Shown: positions 21,102 to 31,341, counted from the stretch's first letter. The stretch is 64,000 nucleotides of DNA from Marinobacterium litorale DSM 23545 (GCF_000428985.1 NZ_AUAZ01000018.1:1-64000), one strand, 5' to 3'. Numbers and translations: made by a program. The notes: generated from the letters alone by a model not told the origin.

Positions 21102-22466
21102 TCAGGGGGCCTTGATCGGCAGACGGACACGAATGCGCGTGCCCTCCCCGATGCCGGAATCTATTTTATAATCCCCGCCCAGAAGTTCGACCCGCTCACG
21201 CATGTTACGCAAACCGATACCCAGTAGATGACGGTTGGCATCAGGATCAAATCCCCGACCATTGTCGCGCAGATCCAGTTTAACCGCATCTCGCTGATGG
21301 TCGAGCTTTACGATGAGTTCACTGGCATCCGCATGACGTTCCACATTGGTTAGCGCCTCCTGGATCAGCCGGTACAGCGTCATCTCGATATCTTCCGGCA
21401 GGCGTTTGTCCGGCAGTTCAAGCTCGCGTCGGATGCGAATCGCAGTACGCTCGGAAAACTGATCGAGCAGGTTGCCCAGCGCCGAGGCCAGCCCCAGGTC
21501 ATCAAGAATACTGGGACGCAGATCGTGAGAGATTCTCCGCACCTCCTGAATCGCCTCATTAAGCACGGCACGCCCCGCTTGCAGGTCCTCCAGCCCCTTG
21601 GCATCCCCACCGGTAAGCTTGCGCTGAGCCAGCTCCATCCGGTACAGCACCGAGACCATCAGCTGATTAATGCCATCGTGAAGCTCGCGAGAGAAGCGCC
21701 GACGCTCATGCACATGAAACAGGATCGAGCGATGAGCCAGCGCCCTTAACCGACCATCCGCCAAACGGCTTTCGTGCAGGTTGATGGCCAACCCGAGCAA
21801 CACAATGATTAGGCTGGTTCCCAACACGATCACGCTGACGGTAAAGAGGTTTTCACGAATATTCTTATTCACCTCGGTGCGGATCTTGTTGAGCTCCGTG
21901 CTGATATCATCGATATACAGGCCAGTGCCAAACATCCAGCCCCATTCAGGTATCTGCACCACGTACCCTAACTTCTCCTCAATCACGTCACGGGACGGCT
22001 TTTTCCAGAGATAGCGGTGGTAACCACCCCCTTCCGCAGCAATCCTTAGCAGGGGCCGGATTATAAACTCGCCGTTGTAATCTCGAAGGTCGATCAGATC
22101 TTCACCGACCAGTTCGGGCTGAACCGGGTGGACCAGATTGATTCCCTCCCGGTTGTAGGCGAAAAAATAGCCATCTTCACCAAAGGTTAACTCATGCAGT
22201 ATGCGTTTAACCTCGGCTTTCGCCGCAGCCGGGTTTGACCCTGCCTGCTCGATCACCGGTCGGATCGAAGCCTGGGCCATCTCCACATAATGTTTAAGTT
22301 CGCGCCGTTTTGAGACCAGCAGACTCTCCTCAAAGATCTCGATCTCCTGTTCTGAAAGCAAACGCGCCCCTTTACTACCCAGCCAGGTGGTCAGGGTTGT
22401 CACCATCACCATGGGCAGGATCGCCAGCAGCATTATCTTGATTTTTAGTGGCATGGAACCGGTCAT
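21102..22466 (-). CDS. Sensor histidine kinase with Cache_2 domain (NarX/HisKA_3 class)
   Basis: 454 aa: N-terminal membrane helix, single Cache_2 extracellular domain (GEDGYFFAYNREGINLVHPVQPELVGEDLIDL...GGGYHRYLWKKP...IPEWGWMFGTGLYIDDI), second helix (LFTVSVIVLGTSLIIVLLGLAI), HisKA_3 with the His in RRRFSRELHDGINQLM, and HATPase (LIQEALTNVERHA, LRDNGRGFDPD, GIGLRNMRERVELLGG). Cache_2 sensors of this type often bind small carboxylates. That fits the neighbouring TRAP operon. A terminator separates the pair from dctM, so the kinase probably has its own promoter or lives on read-through. Confidence 0.92.
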   Translation of the reverse strand: MTGSMPLKIKIMLLAILPMVMVTTLTTWLGSKGARLLSEQEIEIFEESLLVSKRRELKHYVEMAQASIRPVIEQAGSNPAAAKAEVKRILHELTFGEDGYFFAYNREGINLVHPVQPELVGEDLIDLRDYNGEFIIRPLLRIAAEGGGYHRYLWKKPSRDVIEEKLGYVVQIPEWGWMFGTGLYIDDISTELNKIRTEVNKNIRENLFTVSVIVLGTSLIIVLLGLAINLHESRLADGRLRALAHRSILFHVHERRRFSRELHDGINQLMVSVLYRMELAQRKLTGGDAKGLEDLQAGRAVLNEAIQEVRRISHDLRPSILDDLGLASALGNLLDQFSERTAIRIRRELELPDKRLPEDIEMTLYRLIQEALTNVERHADASELIVKLDHQRDAVKLDLRDNGRGFDPDANRHLLGIGLRNMRERVELLGGDYKIDSGIGEGTRIRVRLPIKAP

Positions 22467-22519
22467 CTTTACGCCTTATACCGCCCGCATTGTCTTGTCT
22501 GCATCAGGCTCGCGCCCAT

Positions 22520-22554
22520 AAAAAAGCCGGCTGCAGCTGCCTGCACCCGGCTTT
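22520..22554 (-). terminator. Terminator after the TRAP operon
   Basis: On the minus strand AAAGCCGG and CCGGCTTT pair, with an inner TGCAG/CTGCA stem, followed by a T run ending ATGG. It lies just beyond the dctM stop and before the kinase gene. Confidence 0.8.
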
Positions 22555-22576
22555 CCCTGTCCGTTGCGGTGATCTG

Positions 22577-23863
22577 TTATACCAGACCGTACCACTCCGG
22601 GAACAGCATGATCGAGATGACAATGATCACCTGAATCAGGATGAACGGCATCACCCCCTTGTAGATATCCAGCGTTGTCACCTCCTTCGGCGCCACACCT
22701 TTCAGGTAGAACAGCGAGAACCCGAAAGGCGGTGTCAGGAAGCTGGTCTGCAGGTTCATGGCAATCAAGATCGCGAACCACAGCGGCGCGATACCCAGAA
22801 TGTCAGCCACCGGCGCCAGAATCGGCACGATGATGAAAGCGATCTCGACAAAGTCGATGAAGAAACCAAGAATCAGGATCGCAACCATCGACAACACCAG
22901 GAACCCGGCCGCGCCACCCGGCAGATCGGACAACACTTCCTCAACGATGTAATCACCACCGGTGTAGCTGAAGGCCATGGAGAAAGCGGTCGCGCCCAGC
23001 AGGATAGCGAACACCATTGCGGTAACCTTCACGGTTTCAACCGATGAGTCCATCACCATCTTGAAGCTGAACTGACGGTACAAAATTGCAAGCACGATCG
23101 CACCCACGCCACCCAGAGCTGCTGACTCGGTGGGTGTGGCGATACCCGCAAAAATGGAGCCCAATACCACCAGCACCAATGCCAGCGGCGGAACGATGGA
23201 TTTCGCCGCCTGAATATAGAATTGACGCTTGTTGAGGGACTCATCACGCGGGATAGTCGGCGCCATCTCCGGCTTGAGGAACGCGATCGCAAGAATATAG
23301 ATCAGGTAAGCCCCCACCAGAACGGCACCCGGAATGACCGCCGCTTTGAACAGGTCCCCCACGGGAATACCCAGCACGTCACCCAGAATAATCAGGATGA
23401 TCGAGGGCGGTATGATCTGTCCCAGAGTACCGGAGGCGCAGATAGTGCCGCAGGCAAGGCGCTTGTCATAGTTGTATTTCATCATCACCGGCAGCGAGAT
23501 CAAACCCATCGCCACCACGGACGCACCTACAACCCCCGTGGAAGCGGCCAGTAGTGCACCGACCAACACGGTGGAGATCGCCAGACCGCCACGGACACCA
23601 CCAAACAGCTGGCCCATGGATTCGAGCAACTGCTCCGCCAGACGCGTGCGCTGGAGCACGATACCCATGAAGATGAACAGCGGAACCGCCATCAGAGTCG
23701 TGTTCTCCATGATGCTCTGAATACGGAACGGCATGAATGCAAACATATCGGGACCTTCGGCAAACACACCGAAGATCAGGGCCACACCGCCGAAGGTGTA
23801 GGCCACGGGGAAGCCGACCAGCAACATAAGCAGGGCGGCGAAAAACATGATAATACCGATCAT
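22577..23863 (-). CDS. dctM: TRAP transporter large permease, DctM type
   Basis: Twelve-helix permease subunit of a TRAP transporter that couples solute import to an ion gradient. The 428 aa begin MIGIIMFFAALLMLLVGFPVAYTFG and contain the family segments VPLFIFMGIVLQRTRLAEQLLESM, ASTGVVGASVVAMGLISLPVMMKYNY and CASGTLGQIIPPSIILIILGD. It starts 18 bp after dctQ. Confidence 0.94.
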   Translation of the reverse strand: MIGIIMFFAALLMLLVGFPVAYTFGGVALIFGVFAEGPDMFAFMPFRIQSIMENTTLMAVPLFIFMGIVLQRTRLAEQLLESMGQLFGGVRGGLAISTVLVGALLAASTGVVGASVVAMGLISLPVMMKYNYDKRLACGTICASGTLGQIIPPSIILIILGDVLGIPVGDLFKAAVIPGAVLVGAYLIYILAIAFLKPEMAPTIPRDESLNKRQFYIQAAKSIVPPLALVLVVLGSIFAGIATPTESAALGGVGAIVLAILYRQFSFKMVMDSSVETVKVTAMVFAILLGATAFSMAFSYTGGDYIVEEVLSDLPGGAAGFLVLSMVAILILGFFIDFVEIAFIIVPILAPVADILGIAPLWFAILIAMNLQTSFLTPPFGFSLFYLKGVAPKEVTTLDIYKGVMPFILIQVIIVISIMLFPEWYGLV

Positions 23864-23881
23864 TATCTCAACCCTGCCTGA

Positions 23882-24418
23882 TTAATGTTGAATCGGAGTG
23901 TAGCCATCGTCCTTCAGACGACCGCTAAGAATATTGATCGACTTCAACGCCAGACCAATACCACTGATGAAATTGAAGAACATGGCAAACGGAATAACCG
24001 ACTTGATAATCCAGCGGTTAGGCAGACCACCCGGATCCCCAGACCCCTCTCCCAACTGGAAAGATTCGCGGGCGAAGTCGACGCCATACCAAGCGACAAG
24101 CAGACAGAACGGGATCAACAGCAAAAATGTACAGACAAGGTCGATCCAGGCACGTTGGCGCACGCTGAGGCTGTCATAGATTACATCGACGCGTACATGA
24201 CCACCGGCTTTCAGAGTAAACGGAATACCGAGCATGAACATGGCCGCATACAGGTGCCACTCCATCTCCTGCATGCCGATATAGACCGTGTTAAACAGGT
24301 AACGGGAAGCAACGTCGAAAAAGACGTTAAACAGCATCAGGATGAACAAAATCGCCGCGATCTTACCCAGAAGATCTGAGAAGCGATCGATCGTCTGCTG
24401 CAGACGTAACAGAAACAT
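23882..24418 (-). CDS. dctQ: TRAP transporter small permease, DctQ type
   Basis: Four-helix small membrane subunit (178 aa) that partners DctM. The pattern FLLRLQQTIDRFSDLLGKIAAILFILMLFNVFFDVASRY, MQEMEWHLYAAMFMLGIPFTLKAGGHVRVDV is characteristic. It is encoded between dctP and dctM, with a GC-rich hairpin in the gap after dctP that probably lets the binding protein be made in excess. Confidence 0.92.
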   Translation of the reverse strand: MFLLRLQQTIDRFSDLLGKIAAILFILMLFNVFFDVASRYLFNTVYIGMQEMEWHLYAAMFMLGIPFTLKAGGHVRVDVIYDSLSVRQRAWIDLVCTFLLLIPFCLLVAWYGVDFARESFQLGEGSGDPGGLPNRWIIKSVIPFAMFFNFISGIGLALKSINILSGRLKDDGYTPIQH

Positions 24419-24472
24419 GGTTTACGACCTCATGGCCTGAGGAAAAGGATGAAACGGACGATAAAGTAGAGA

Positions 24473-24495
24473 CGCCCCGGCATCAAGCCGGGGCG
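24473..24495 (-). promoter_or_regulatory. Intercistronic hairpin between dctP and dctQ
   Basis: CGCCCCGGC and GCCGGGGCG pair around a 5-nt loop, followed on the minus strand by TCTCTACTTT. Such stems after binding-protein genes commonly protect upstream mRNA or partly terminate transcription. Confidence 0.55.
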
Positions 24496-24512
24496 CTGCA
24501 AAGCAGAGTTGA

Positions 24513-25589
24513 TTACTCAGCCATGCTGTTCAGATAAGCGCGGTCCGCAATGTCGGTCCAAACGCGAATCTTATCCAGGTACTTGGCCTGGGACTCCAGG
24601 ATTTCCGCAGCCAGCGGGTCCGCTGCAGCGGCTTCGGCCAGCAGCTGATCGTTCGCTTCTTCAAGCGCGTCCATAACGGCGGGCGGGAAGGATTTCACCT
24701 CAATGTTCGGGTATTCATCCTTCATGGTTACCCAGTTCTCTGCAGACTCATGATGAGACTGAACGGTCATGTCATACGCGGCAGTGCGCATAGCAGTCAG
24801 CAGGATCTGCTGCAGATCTTCAGGCAGGCTGTCGAACTTGCGCTTGTTGATCAGGAACTGCAGCTCGGTCGCCGGCTCATGCCAGCCGGTGTAGTAGTAC
24901 GGAGCGATTTTGTGGAAGCCCATACGCAGGTCCATGGAGGGGCCTACCCACTCCAGTGCGTCGATGGTGCCGCGCTCCAGAGAGGTGTACAGCTCGCCCG
25001 GTGCGATGTTGGTGGGGCTTGCGCCCAGCTTTGCCAGAACCTCACCGGCGAAGCCCGGGATACGCATTTTCAGCCCCTGGAGGTCTTCCACGGAGTTGAT
25101 CTCCTTACGGAACCAACCACCCATCTGTACGCCGGTGTTGCCGCCCGGTACGGACATCAGACCCAGCGGCTCATAGACCTTCTGCATCAGCTCCATACCA
25201 CCGCCGTGGTAGAACCAGCCGTACTGTTCCATCGCAGTCATGCCGAACGGCATGGTGGTGAAGTACAGGGTATTCGGCACCTTCCCTTTCCAGTAGTAGG
25301 ACGCGGAGTGACCCATGTCGTACTGACCCGCGCGGACCATGTCGAACACACCGAATGCGGATTTGTGCTTGTTGGCCGTATCGATTTCGATCTGCAGACG
25401 GCCGTTGGACATTTTCTCGGCCAGATCAGCCATTTCACGAGCCGGCATGCTGAACACACCAAAATTGGTGGGCCAAGTCTCGGCAAGTTTCAGACGGTAG
25501 GTTTTCTCTGCGGCCTGTGCCGGTGCGATAACAGCGGCAGCGCAGGCTGCAGCCGCAATCAGCTTGCGGGCAAAAGTCAGTTTCAGCAT
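24513..25589 (-). CDS. dctP: TRAP transporter periplasmic binding protein, TakP-like (2-oxo/monocarboxylic acid type)
   Basis: 358 aa with signal peptide (AAACAAAVIAPAQAAEKTY). The pattern KLAETWPTNFGVFSMPAREMA, GGNTGVQMGGWFRKEI, LKMRIPGFAGEVLAKLGASPTNIAPGELYTSLERGTIDALEWVGP resembles the TakP branch of TRAP receptors, which bind 2-oxo acids such as pyruvate, rather than the C4-dicarboxylate DctP branch. The carboxylate-binding Arg (KMRIPG) and Glu-Trp (LEWVGP) are present. The ligand is inferred from family resemblance. AAAGGA precedes the ATG. Confidence 0.87.
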   Translation of the reverse strand: MLKLTFARKLIAAAACAAAVIAPAQAAEKTYRLKLAETWPTNFGVFSMPAREMADLAEKMSNGRLQIEIDTANKHKSAFGVFDMVRAGQYDMGHSASYYWKGKVPNTLYFTTMPFGMTAMEQYGWFYHGGGMELMQKVYEPLGLMSVPGGNTGVQMGGWFRKEINSVEDLQGLKMRIPGFAGEVLAKLGASPTNIAPGELYTSLERGTIDALEWVGPSMDLRMGFHKIAPYYYTGWHEPATELQFLINKRKFDSLPEDLQQILLTAMRTAAYDMTVQSHHESAENWVTMKDEYPNIEVKSFPPAVMDALEEANDQLLAEAAAADPLAAEILESQAKYLDKIRVWTDIADRAYLNSMAE

Positions 25590-25698
25590 TGTTTTTATGT
25601 CCTTTCTATTTGGGGATTCACTGCATCAGCATAGACGCTGATTGAGCGAGTAACAGTTTCTCAAGGTAAATTGGACAGACCTATTCGAAATTGCCCGC

Positions 25699-25726
25699 AA
25701 TATACGCAGAATTAGTACGCAGACAG
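25699..25726 (-). promoter_or_regulatory. Candidate promoter of the TRAP operon
   Basis: On the minus strand CTGTCT (poor -35, 25721-25726), a 16-bp spacer and TATATT (-10, 25699-25704), about 100 bp before dctP. The weak -35 suggests dependence on an activator. Confidence 0.45.
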
Positions 25727-25729
25727 CTT

Positions 25730-25775
25730 CGGATTACCCGCAAACCAAAATCAGTATTTTTACGTAGGTAATCCG
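25730..25775. promoter_or_regulatory. Inverted repeat upstream of the TRAP promoter, likely activator site
   Basis: CGGATTACC (25730-25738) and GGTAATCCG (25767-25775) form perfect 9-bp arms with a 28-bp spacer. They are centred about 42 and 79 bp upstream of the predicted transcription start. A TACC core resembles NarL-type heptamers. The adjacent NarL-type regulator is the obvious candidate protein (inferred). Confidence 0.5.
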
Positions 25776-25804
25776 TATTTCCCTTTGACGTACACCTTAA
25801 ACGC

Positions 25805-25835
25805 AAAAAGGGCTGCGACACGCGCAGCCCTTTTT
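25805..25835 (-). terminator. Terminator of the chemoreceptor gene
   Basis: AAAAAGGGCTGCG and CGCAGCCCTTTTT with a 5-nt loop, about 20 bp beyond the chemoreceptor stop. T runs on both strands. Confidence 0.9.
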
Positions 25836-25853
25836 GATGCCGGGGCATTAAAC

Positions 25854-27698
25854 TCAGCAGCGGAACTTGGCTGTCATCGTCTGCAGGCTTTCCGCATGCC
25901 CGACCACATCGGCCGAGAAACTACCGATCTCACGGGAACGTTCAGAGCCACGGGATACATTATCCAGCACCGCGTTCATACTCTGCGCGATGGACTGTGC
26001 GGTTGCTGCAATCTGTTCGATGCTCGCCGCCTGTTGCTGGTTACGGTCACTCACTTCACCGAACAGGGAGCGGATCTGTTCCATTTCGCTGATCGCTTCA
26101 CCGCCGCGACTGCGACTGTCACTGACCTGAGTCTGGCCATCTTCCATGGCGCCCAGAATCTGGCGCATCTGACCCTGCATGTTGTTATTGATCTCGTTAA
26201 TGTTCGCGGTCGCAGACACCGTTTTCTCCGCCAGCGCACGCACTTCATCGGCCACGACAGAGAAACCACGACCCGCATCACCGGCACGGGCCGCTTCAAT
26301 CGCCGCGTTCAAAGCCAGCAGGTTGGTTTGCTCCGCCAGCCCGTTGATCATCTCCGTGACACCGTCAACCCGAGCTGACGCCGAGTTAAGTTCATTGAGC
26401 TGATCGTGAATACGGGTAAACAGATCAGAGATCTGCTCCAACGAGCCAAGCGCACCGGTGATCACCCGACCACCATTCTCGGTTGCGTTTTGCGCTTCCA
26501 GCGACAACCGGTTGGTTTCCTCGGACGCGCCGGCCATTTCAGCAACGGTTTGGCTGATCTCCTCTGCGGCAGCAGCCACAGAACTGGTCTCGGCCTCGGT
26601 CTGCTCGCTTTCCCGAATCTGAACCTTCATGGTGTCGCTCAGCTCGGAAGACATAGTCTGCAGCTGCTGACTGCTGCTTTTAACGCTGTTGAGCACACTG
26701 CCCAGCTGTTCCGTAAGGTGGTTAACAGCCACCCCAAGGCGGTCAAACTCATCCTGGCGCCCCTCACTGACCGGCAGGCGCTGCTGCAGATCACCGGCAG
26801 CCACCTTTTCCAGGGAGCTCAATGTCGCTGCGAGCGCCCCGGTCGACTTACGCCAGGTCATCATCAGCAGCAGAAAAACCACTACAGCCACGGAAATGCC
26901 GGCGAACAGGATAGTCATCCGGGCGGTTCCGCTGGCAGCCGCCGCCTCACTGCGCGCCTGCGCCAGCTGATCAAGCACTGCGCCAAGCTGACTGTCCACC
27001 TGCTCGTTGAGCGACTCCAGGTGGGTCGCGGCCGCCGCCTGCGCCTGGCGCTGAGACTTGATCAAGTCAATAAGCTGCACCATTGAGGCATCGATCTGGT
27101 TCAGCGATTCCTCAAACGTCTCCAGAAAATCGAGCTCGATCAGACTGGTTTTAAGCCCATTGAATGCCTCAGAATACGCGTCGAAGGTTTCTGGGGTACG
27201 CTGCTCGATGACGGCGGACACACTATCTTTCAGAACGCGGAAAGGCTGGCGCATAAACGAAAACAGCGAGTTTTCGAAGGTATCCATATGCTCCGTAACC
27301 ACCGCACGCTGACCGGCCTCGTTGGAAGCGCCGATTTTCTGTAGCGCCTCCAGTGCCTGCTCCTTGGCACTTACCCAGGAGTCCAGCGTCTGGCGCAGGG
27401 ACTCCGCTTCAGTCATACCCTGCTCGGCAAGGCGATCAAGCGCTGCCGCTTCCGTGTTCTGCAAGCTATCCAAGGCCTCCTCTCCCGCCGCACCACTTAG
27501 ACGCGAGGCATTGGAAACACCTGATTTGAGATTGCTTAAATCGATCACCCAGCGCCCTAGAAGATCCACCTGCTCAGACGCTTCAGTTTGTTTATTCAAA
27601 GAAGAAATTGACAGCACCACCAGCGCGGCAAAACCCAGCACGGTGATAATTACGACGAGGAGGAGGCTCTGCTTGAACCCCAACTTCAGATGAAACAT
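25854..27698 (-). CDS. Methyl-accepting chemotaxis protein
   Basis: Transmembrane chemoreceptor of 614 aa. It has a short cytoplasmic start, a membrane helix (about 8-33), a helical periplasmic region of about 240 residues, a second helix ([21 protein letters not shown]), a HAMP segment and the signalling domain with the conserved tip ([35 protein letters not shown]). ATG 27698 is preferred because GGAAAGG precedes it; an upstream in-frame start at 27719 is less well placed. There is no C-terminal CheR-binding pentapeptide (ends MTAKFRC). It adjoins the TRAP operon, so attraction to the same substrate is plausible. Confidence 0.92.
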   Translation of the reverse strand: MFHLKLGFKQSLLLVVIITVLGFAALVVLSISSLNKQTEASEQVDLLGRWVIDLSNLKSGVSNASRLSGAAGEEALDSLQNTEAAALDRLAEQGMTEAESLRQTLDSWVSAKEQALEALQKIGASNEAGQRAVVTEHMDTFENSLFSFMRQPFRVLKDSVSAVIEQRTPETFDAYSEAFNGLKTSLIELDFLETFEESLNQIDASMVQLIDLIKSQRQAQAAAATHLESLNEQVDSQLGAVLDQLAQARSEAAAASGTARMTILFAGISVAVVVFLLLMMTWRKSTGALAATLSSLEKVAAGDLQQRLPVSEGRQDEFDRLGVAVNHLTEQLGSVLNSVKSSSQQLQTMSSELSDTMKVQIRESEQTEAETSSVAAAAEEISQTVAEMAGASEETNRLSLEAQNATENGGRVITGALGSLEQISDLFTRIHDQLNELNSASARVDGVTEMINGLAEQTNLLALNAAIEAARAGDAGRGFSVVADEVRALAEKTVSATANINEINNNMQGQMRQILGAMEDGQTQVSDSRSRGGEAISEMEQIRSLFGEVSDRNQQQAASIEQIAATAQSIAQSMNAVLDNVSRGSERSREIGSFSADVVGHAESLQTMTAKFRC

Positions 27699-27729
27699 CC
27701 CAGTGTACCTTTCCTGCATTTTATCGTTT

Positions 27730-27756
27730 TTATCGGCCAGTGGCCGTTCGCTTCAT
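27730..27756 (-). promoter_or_regulatory. Possible sigma-28 (FliA) promoter of the chemoreceptor gene
   Basis: On the minus strand GCCGATAA at 27730-27737 is a perfect flagellar sigma -10 element, 31 bp before the start codon. The upstream element, near 27748-27756, is poor (TGAAGCGA against TAAAGTTT). Confidence 0.35.
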
Positions 27757-27878
27757 ACAGCGCTGCCAAGCCTCTCGGCTTCCCCCGCGACAGCGGCTGC
27801 TGAAAAATGCGACTTTAGTTGGAGATGCCTTTTTAACACATTGAGAAGCCAATACAAATGTCTAACATTCGTTTGAAC

Positions 27879-29900
27879 CTATTCGGGTAAGGACGCATGC
27901 TTGAGCCGCTCCAGCTCATCCCGCAGCTGAGCGGCCTTCTCGAACTCCAGGTTCCGGGCCGCTTCATACATCTGATCTTCCAGACGCGACATGGTCTTGG
28001 CCAGGTCGGCCGGCGACAGTTTCTGCTCATCCACTCGATACTCAGCCGCCGGTTCCGCCGCCTTGCGACTGCCACGTCCACCCTTGCGGCCCGGTATAGA
28101 GCTCGCGCCCTCCATGATGTCAGCCACTGACTTCACGATCCCACGCGGCGTGATTCCATGCTCCTTGTTAAAAGCGATCTGCTTTTCACGGCGCCGCTCG
28201 GTTTCATCCATTGCGCGCTGCATCGATCCCGTTACACGATCGGCATAGAGAATCGCCCGTCCGTTCACATTTCGGGCAGCACGACCGATCGTCTGGATCA
28301 TCGACGTTTCGGAGCGCAGGAACCCCTCTTTATCGGCATCAAGAATCGCTACCAACGCCACCTCGGGCATATCGATCCCTTCCCGGAGCAGGTTGATCCC
28401 CACCAGCACGTCAAACTCACCGATACGCAGATCCCGAATGATTTCCACCCGTTCAACGGTATCGATATCGGAGTGGAGATAGCGCACGCGGACGTTATGC
28501 TCGGCCAGAAACTCGGTCAGATCTTCCGCCATACGCTTGGTCAGCACCGTCACAACCACCCGCTCATTGCGAGCTGTCACTTCCCGGATCTGACCTAAGA
28601 GGTCATCCACTTGGGTCGAGGCCGGCCTGACCTCCACCAGCGGATCCACCAGGCCCGTGGGGCGCACCACCTGTTCGACGATCTGCTCGGCATGCTCGGC
28701 TTCATATTTGCTCGGCGTCGCGGAGACAAACACCATCTGCGGTGCCAGACGCTCCCACTCCTCAAACTTCAATGGGCGGTTATCCAGCGCCGACGGCAAG
28801 CGGAAACCGTATTCAACCAGCGTCTCTTTACGGGATCGGTCACCTCGATACATGGCGCCAAGCTGCGGTATGGTGACATGAGATTCGTCAATAATAACCA
28901 GCGCATGATCGGGCAGATAATCGAACAGCGTGGGCGGTGGTTCACCGGGTCCGCGACCTGACAGGTAGCGGGAGTAGTTTTCGATACCGGAGCAGTAACC
29001 CAGCTCCATAATCATCTCGATATCATAGAGAGTGCGCTGTTCCAGCCGTTGCGCTTCCACCAGCTTATTGGCCTTACGCATCTGTTCCAGGCGTTCGCGC
29101 AACTCCTCCTTGATGTGCTCAACAGCGTCAAGCAACACATCACGTGGTGTGACATAGTGAGTCTTGGGATAAATGGTCGCCCTGGGGACTTTGCTCAATA
29201 CCTCGCCGGTCAGCGGATCGAAATAACTGATCTGCTCGATCTCCGCATCAAACAGTTCGATTCGGATCGCTTCCTTCTCCGATTCGGCCGGGAATACATC
29301 GATCACATCACCGCGTACCCGGTAGGTCCCTCGATGCAGCTCCACATCATTGCGGGTGTACTGCAGTTCCGCCAACCGCCGCAAAAGTGCACGCTGATCG
29401 ATCTCGTCACCGCGATCGAGGTGCAGCATCATCGACAGATAGGATTTGGGATCCCCCAAGCCGTATATTGAAGAGACCGTTGCGACGATAATCGCATCTT
29501 CGCGCTCAAGGAGCGCTTTGGTCGCGGAAAGTCGCATCTGTTCAATATGGTCGTTAATCGATGCATCTTTCTCGATAAACGTATCCGACGAGGGGACGTA
29601 GGCTTCCGGCTGATAATAGTCGTAGTAGGAAACGAAGTACTCGACTGAATTATCGGGAAAGAACTCGCGAAACTCACCATAAAGCTGCGCGGCCAGCGTT
29701 TTGTTATGCGCCAGTATGATGGTTGGACGCTGTACCGAGGCGACCACATGCGCCATGGTAAAGGTTTTCCCGGAGCCTGTGACGCCCAACAGGGTCTGCG
29801 CCGCCAGTCCGGACTCCAATCCATCGACCAGCTGCTCAATCGCCTTCGGTTGATCGCCGGCGGGCTCAAATGACGAGTTAACTTTGAATCTCTGCTTCAT
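27879..29900 (-). CDS. uvrB: UvrABC excision nuclease subunit B
   Basis: Damage-verifying helicase-like subunit of nucleotide excision repair. At 673 aa it has full length. The Walker A motif is [16 protein letters not shown], the beta-hairpin region is [21 protein letters not shown], the DESH box is VIIDESHVT, and the C-terminal UvrC-interacting UVR domain is [29 protein letters not shown] -10-like TATACT lies about 28 bp upstream. I looked for an SOS box (CTG-N10-CAG) upstream and saw no good match. Confidence 0.98.
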   Translation of the reverse strand: MKQRFKVNSSFEPAGDQPKAIEQLVDGLESGLAAQTLLGVTGSGKTFTMAHVVASVQRPTIILAHNKTLAAQLYGEFREFFPDNSVEYFVSYYDYYQPEAYVPSSDTFIEKDASINDHIEQMRLSATKALLEREDAIIVATVSSIYGLGDPKSYLSMMLHLDRGDEIDQRALLRRLAELQYTRNDVELHRGTYRVRGDVIDVFPAESEKEAIRIELFDAEIEQISYFDPLTGEVLSKVPRATIYPKTHYVTPRDVLLDAVEHIKEELRERLEQMRKANKLVEAQRLEQRTLYDIEMIMELGYCSGIENYSRYLSGRGPGEPPPTLFDYLPDHALVIIDESHVTIPQLGAMYRGDRSRKETLVEYGFRLPSALDNRPLKFEEWERLAPQMVFVSATPSKYEAEHAEQIVEQVVRPTGLVDPLVEVRPASTQVDDLLGQIREVTARNERVVVTVLTKRMAEDLTEFLAEHNVRVRYLHSDIDTVERVEIIRDLRIGEFDVLVGINLLREGIDMPEVALVAILDADKEGFLRSETSMIQTIGRAARNVNGRAILYADRVTGSMQRAMDETERRREKQIAFNKEHGITPRGIVKSVADIMEGASSIPGRKGGRGSRKAAEPAAEYRVDEQKLSPADLAKTMSRLEDQMYEAARNLEFEKAAQLRDELERLKHASLPE

Positions 29901-30024
29901 CCTTCCTATCCTCTAACGGAGCGCCCCAGTATAACGCGCTTTGAAACTCCTTCGGAGGATGTTTCCTATAAGCAACTTTGTTGACACACGGTAACGTCTG
30001 AACCTTTTTTAGTACATGAAGGGA

Positions 30025-30053
30025 TTCAGAGTAGACATCGAATCCTGTATGCT
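30025..30053 (+). promoter_or_regulatory. Possible promoter of the aminotransferase gene
   Basis: TTCAGA, a 17-bp spacer and TATGCT, with TG directly before the -10. A separate TTGACA at about 29984 has no matching -10 at the right distance. Confidence 0.35.
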
Positions 30054-30094
30054 TTTAGCAATATTTCAGGCACTGATAGCAAGAGGATGAAAGC

Positions 30095-31279
30095 TTGGAC
30101 GTGCAACTTTCCAACCGCGTAAACAGTATCAAACCTTCACCCACGCTGGCGGTCACTAACCGTGCTGCCGAACTGCGCGCAGCCGGTCAGAATATTATCG
30201 GCCTCGGCGCCGGCGAGCCCGACTTCGATACCCCAGACCACATCAAACAGGCCGCGATTGAAGCGCTGAATAACGGTTTCACCAAATACACAGCGGTAGA
30301 CGGTACTCCGGCGCTGAAAAAGGCGATTATCGCCAAATTCGAGCGTGAGAATGGCCTGAAATATGAAGCCAACCAGATTCTGGTTTCCTGTGGCGGCAAA
30401 CAGAGCTTTTTCAACATGGCGCTGGCACTGCTCAACCCGGGCGACGAAGTCATCATCCCGGCCCCCTACTGGGTGTCTTACCCGGATATGGTTCTGGTGG
30501 CCGAAGGCAAGCCGGTGATCCTGACCACAACCCAGGAGCAGCGTTTCAAGATTACGCCCCAGCAACTGGAAGACGCGATCACACCCAAGACCCGCCTTGT
30601 GGTACTCAACAGCCCATCCAACCCCACCGGCGTTGCCTACAGCCGCGCGGAGCTGGCAGCGTTGGGCGAAGTATTGAAGCGTTATCCGGATATTCTGATC
30701 GCCACCGACGACATGTATGAACATATCCGCTACACCGGCGAGGAGTTCTGCAATATCGTCAACGCATGCCCCGAACTACACGACCGAACCGTCGTACTCA
30801 ACGGCGTGTCCAAGGCGTATTCCATGACTGGCTGGCGTATCGGCTACGCTGCAGGCCCGGCAAAACTGATCGGCGCCATGAAAAAGATCCAGTCACAGAG
30901 CACGTCCAACCCCACCTCGATTGCGCAGGTAGCAGCTCAGGCGGCACTGGAAGGCTCACAGGACTGTGTCAGCGAAATGGTGAAGGCATTCAAAGAGCGT
31001 CACGACTATGTGGTTGATGCCCTGAACGCGATTGAAGGCGTCGAGTGCATCGCCGCTGACGGCACTTTCTACGCGTTCCCCAGCTTCCAACAGGTCATCG
31101 ACAGCCGCGACGAGTTTGCCGATGACGTTGCGCTGGCGGAGTTCCTGTTGACCGAAGCAGGCGTCGCCCTGGTTCCAGGTTCCGCATTTGGGGCACCGGG
31201 CAACATGCGTTTGTCCTTTGCCACCAGCCTGGATGTGCTCAAGGACGCTATCGGCCGCATCGCCAAAGCGCTGGCCTGA
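30095..31279 (+). CDS. aspC: Aspartate aminotransferase, class I PLP-dependent
   Basis: Transfers the amino group between aspartate and 2-oxoglutarate. The 394 aa belong to the thermophile-type I-beta subgroup rather than E. coli AspC: AAELRAAGQNIIGLGAGEPDFDTPDHIKQAA, SNPTGVAYS, and the PLP lysine in NGVSKAYSMTGWRIGYAAGP. Some members also act on prephenate, so the exact specificity is open. Translation starts at TTG (30095), supported by AGAGGA eight bases upstream. It is divergent from uvrB. Confidence 0.9.
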   Translation: MDVQLSNRVNSIKPSPTLAVTNRAAELRAAGQNIIGLGAGEPDFDTPDHIKQAAIEALNNGFTKYTAVDGTPALKKAIIAKFERENGLKYEANQILVSCGGKQSFFNMALALLNPGDEVIIPAPYWVSYPDMVLVAEGKPVILTTTQEQRFKITPQQLEDAITPKTRLVVLNSPSNPTGVAYSRAELAALGEVLKRYPDILIATDDMYEHIRYTGEEFCNIVNACPELHDRTVVLNGVSKAYSMTGWRIGYAAGPAKLIGAMKKIQSQSTSNPTSIAQVAAQAALEGSQDCVSEMVKAFKERHDYVVDALNAIEGVECIAADGTFYAFPSFQQVIDSRDEFADDVALAEFLLTEAGVALVPGSAFGAPGNMRLSFATSLDVLKDAIGRIAKALA

Positions 31280-31341
31280 TCCGCTCTACCGGCGGGGCTG
31301 CCTGGCCCCGCCTGCCGTGTTCCCCGCACAGGAGCCCCGCC

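Noticed and set aside
29984..30020. TTGACA upstream of the aminotransferase as a promoter
   Set aside because: No acceptable -10 lies 15-19 bp downstream; the sequence there is a T run.
29901..30094. SOS box upstream of uvrB
   Set aside because: I searched the gap for CTG-N10-CAG on both strands and found no match good enough to report.
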